64,000 bases of DNA from an uncultured Eubacteriales bacterium (GTDB lineage Bacteria > Bacillota > Clostridia > Christensenellales > Aristaeellaceae), in NCBI GenBank assembly GCA_900542445.1, contig UQNN01000006.1:62001-126000 (forward strand), in the 5' to 3' direction. A program made the position numbers and the translations under genes. Below the pieces are notes generated by a model. It did no database searches, was not told where the DNA came from, and worked only from the letters and a program-made list of their open reading frames with translations. Below, piece by piece: positions 63,177 to 64,000 of this stretch. Position 1 is the first letter of the stretch; each line of letters starts with the position of its first letter.

Positions 63177-64000
63177 TTAGTCATAGTGCAGCGCGTCAAT
63201 CGGCTTGAGCTTGCTGGCCTTGTTGGCCGGATACAGGCCGAAAATCACGCCGACCGCCATCGAGAATCCAATCGCCAGTTCCGCAACGCCCGCGCTCATC
63301 GTCAATGTCATGCCCAGCGCATCCTCCAGCACCCGCATCAGCAGGTAGCCAAATCCCAAGCCGAGCAGGCCGCCCATGCCGGAAATGACGATGGACTCGA
63401 TCAGAAATTGCAGCAGGATGTTTCTGCGCTTCGCGCCGATGGCTTTGCGAATGCCGATTTCCCGCGTGCGTTCCGTCACCGACACGAGCATGATGTTCAT
63501 GATGCCGATGCCGCCGACCAGCAGCGAAATGCCCGCAATGCCGCCCAGCATCAGCGACAGTGTGCTGGCCGTCTCGTTGGCAGTTTCAAGCATCTGCGTC
63601 TGATTCATGACCGAATAGGTGCTGTCATTCTGATATTTTTTATAGAGGAAGTTTTCTACAACCTCCTGCGCCGCATCCACGCTGGCGGAATCGACGGCGG
63701 AGATATAAATCGAGGAGATCGTCGTCGAATCGAGCATGCGCTGTGCCAGCGTGAACGGCAGAATCAGCGAATCATCCGAACTGCCGCCCATCGACGTGCC
63801 TTTGCTTTCCAGCACACCGACGATCTTGAACTTGCGGCCGTCGATGTGCAGCGTGTTGCCGACCACATTCGTGTTGCCAAAGAGATCTTCCGCCAGATCC
63901 GGGCCGATGACACACACGGCGCTTCGGTTGTCCACGTCCGCATCGATGATGTATCGGCCGCTCTGCACGCCCTGATTGACGATCTTTGCGTAAGCCGGGA
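63177..64000 (-). CDS. MacB-type ABC permease, 5' end beyond window
   Basis: The frame stays open to the right edge, so only the last about 274 residues are seen. They comprise the end of the extracytoplasmic MacB_PCD domain (VIGPDLAEDLFGN, GRKFKIVGVLE) and the FtsX domain with three membrane helices. The coupling segment is SVTERTREIGIRKAIGAKRR. The protein ends YPANKASKLKPIDALHYD, typical for the family. The ATPase gene would lie further upstream. It forms a tripartite exporter with the adaptor. Confidence 0.9.
   Translation of the reverse strand, partial: PAYAKIVNQGVQSGRYIIDADVDNRSAVCVIGPDLAEDLFGNTNVVGNTLHIDGRKFKIVGVLESKGTSMGGSSDDSLILPFTLAQRMLDSTTISSIYISAVDSASVDAAQEVVENFLYKKYQNDSTYSVMNQTQMLETANETASTLSLMLGGIAGISLLVGGIGIMNIMLVSVTERTREIGIRKAIGAKRRNILLQFLIESIVISGMGGLLGLGFGYLLMRVLEDALGMTLTMSAGVAELAIGFSMAVGVIFGLYPANKASKLKPIDALHYD

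Overview
The window reads as a chromosomal segment of a GC-rich, spore-forming, anaerobic member of the Clostridia (Firmicutes). The evidence is a Spo0A master regulator, a YunB-type sporulation protein, a class III fructose-1,6-bisphosphatase, a homodimeric pyruvate:ferredoxin oxidoreductase, a Bacillus-like DnaD/DnaI-type primosome pair, a tilS-hpt-ftsH cluster, strong AGGAGG ribosome binding sites and near-consensus TTGACA/TATAAT promoters. The sialate-catabolism genes would fit a gut habitat. I see no rRNA, tRNA, CRISPR array, transposase or integrase. Almost all of the sequence is protein coding.

Layout. 1-3753: the 3' end of a CotH-kinase/lamin-tail surface protein, then a DUF4956 membrane protein and a VTC-type polyphosphate polymerase domain protein. 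3950-7560: a BMP-type nucleoside ABC transporter (ATPase and two permeases, without an adjacent binding protein). 7659-8672: a MerR regulator divergent from a cupin gene, with a 19-bp-spacer MerR-type promoter. 8767-17157: a divergent sialic-acid (or closely related amino sugar) cluster. Leftward are a FadR-type GntR regulator, NanE and a ROK kinase. Rightward are an ABC sugar importer (binding protein and two permeases), a NanA-type lyase and a two-domain esterase whose second domain looks catalytically dead. 17272-24143: a leftward run of seven genes (pepF, a small acidic protein, a membrane protein, a HAD-thymidylate kinase fusion, mnmA, DUF5662 and an NlpC/P60 lysin-like protein). 24243-29451: PFL/DUF711, an ACT protein, a HAD phosphatase, fbp and ridA. 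29543-38642: VanW, a PHP phosphoesterase, ftsH, hpt, tilS, spo0A, a UPF0489 protein and yunB. 38795-41491: a class A penicillin-binding protein. 41706-45124: an AAA ATPase, a DnaC-like helicase loader and a DnaD-like protein with four C-terminal repeats. 45322-53597: a secreted flavoprotein reductase, a small membrane-anchored protein, dnaE, a small membrane-protein gene broken by a one-base shift in a T tract, and a transmembrane SH3-repeat protein. 53859-57338: pyruvate:ferredoxin oxidoreductase. 57675-61281: two tandem GtrII-like membrane proteins and a GNAT acetyltransferase. 61569-64000: an RND/MacA-type adaptor and the end of a MacB-type permease.

How it works together. The sialate divergon is the clearest metabolic unit: import, optional de-O-acetylation, aldol cleavage to N-acetylmannosamine and pyruvate, phosphorylation and epimerisation to GlcNAc-6-P. 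Both of its rightward promoters carry palindromes over their -10 boxes. Most other blocks are housekeeping (tRNA modification, nucleotide salvage, replication, cell wall, sporulation). Intergenic regions between convergent genes hold strong inverted repeats, and a dispersed repeat of about 70 bp occurs at least twice.

The most unusual observations are the CotH-DUF4956-VTC trio, the fused esterase with a pseudo-domain, the HAD-Tmk fusion, the secreted flavoprotein lacking fumarate-binding residues, and a structured RNA or terminator element between spo0A and tilS. No single clearly undescribed multi-gene system stands out beyond these.
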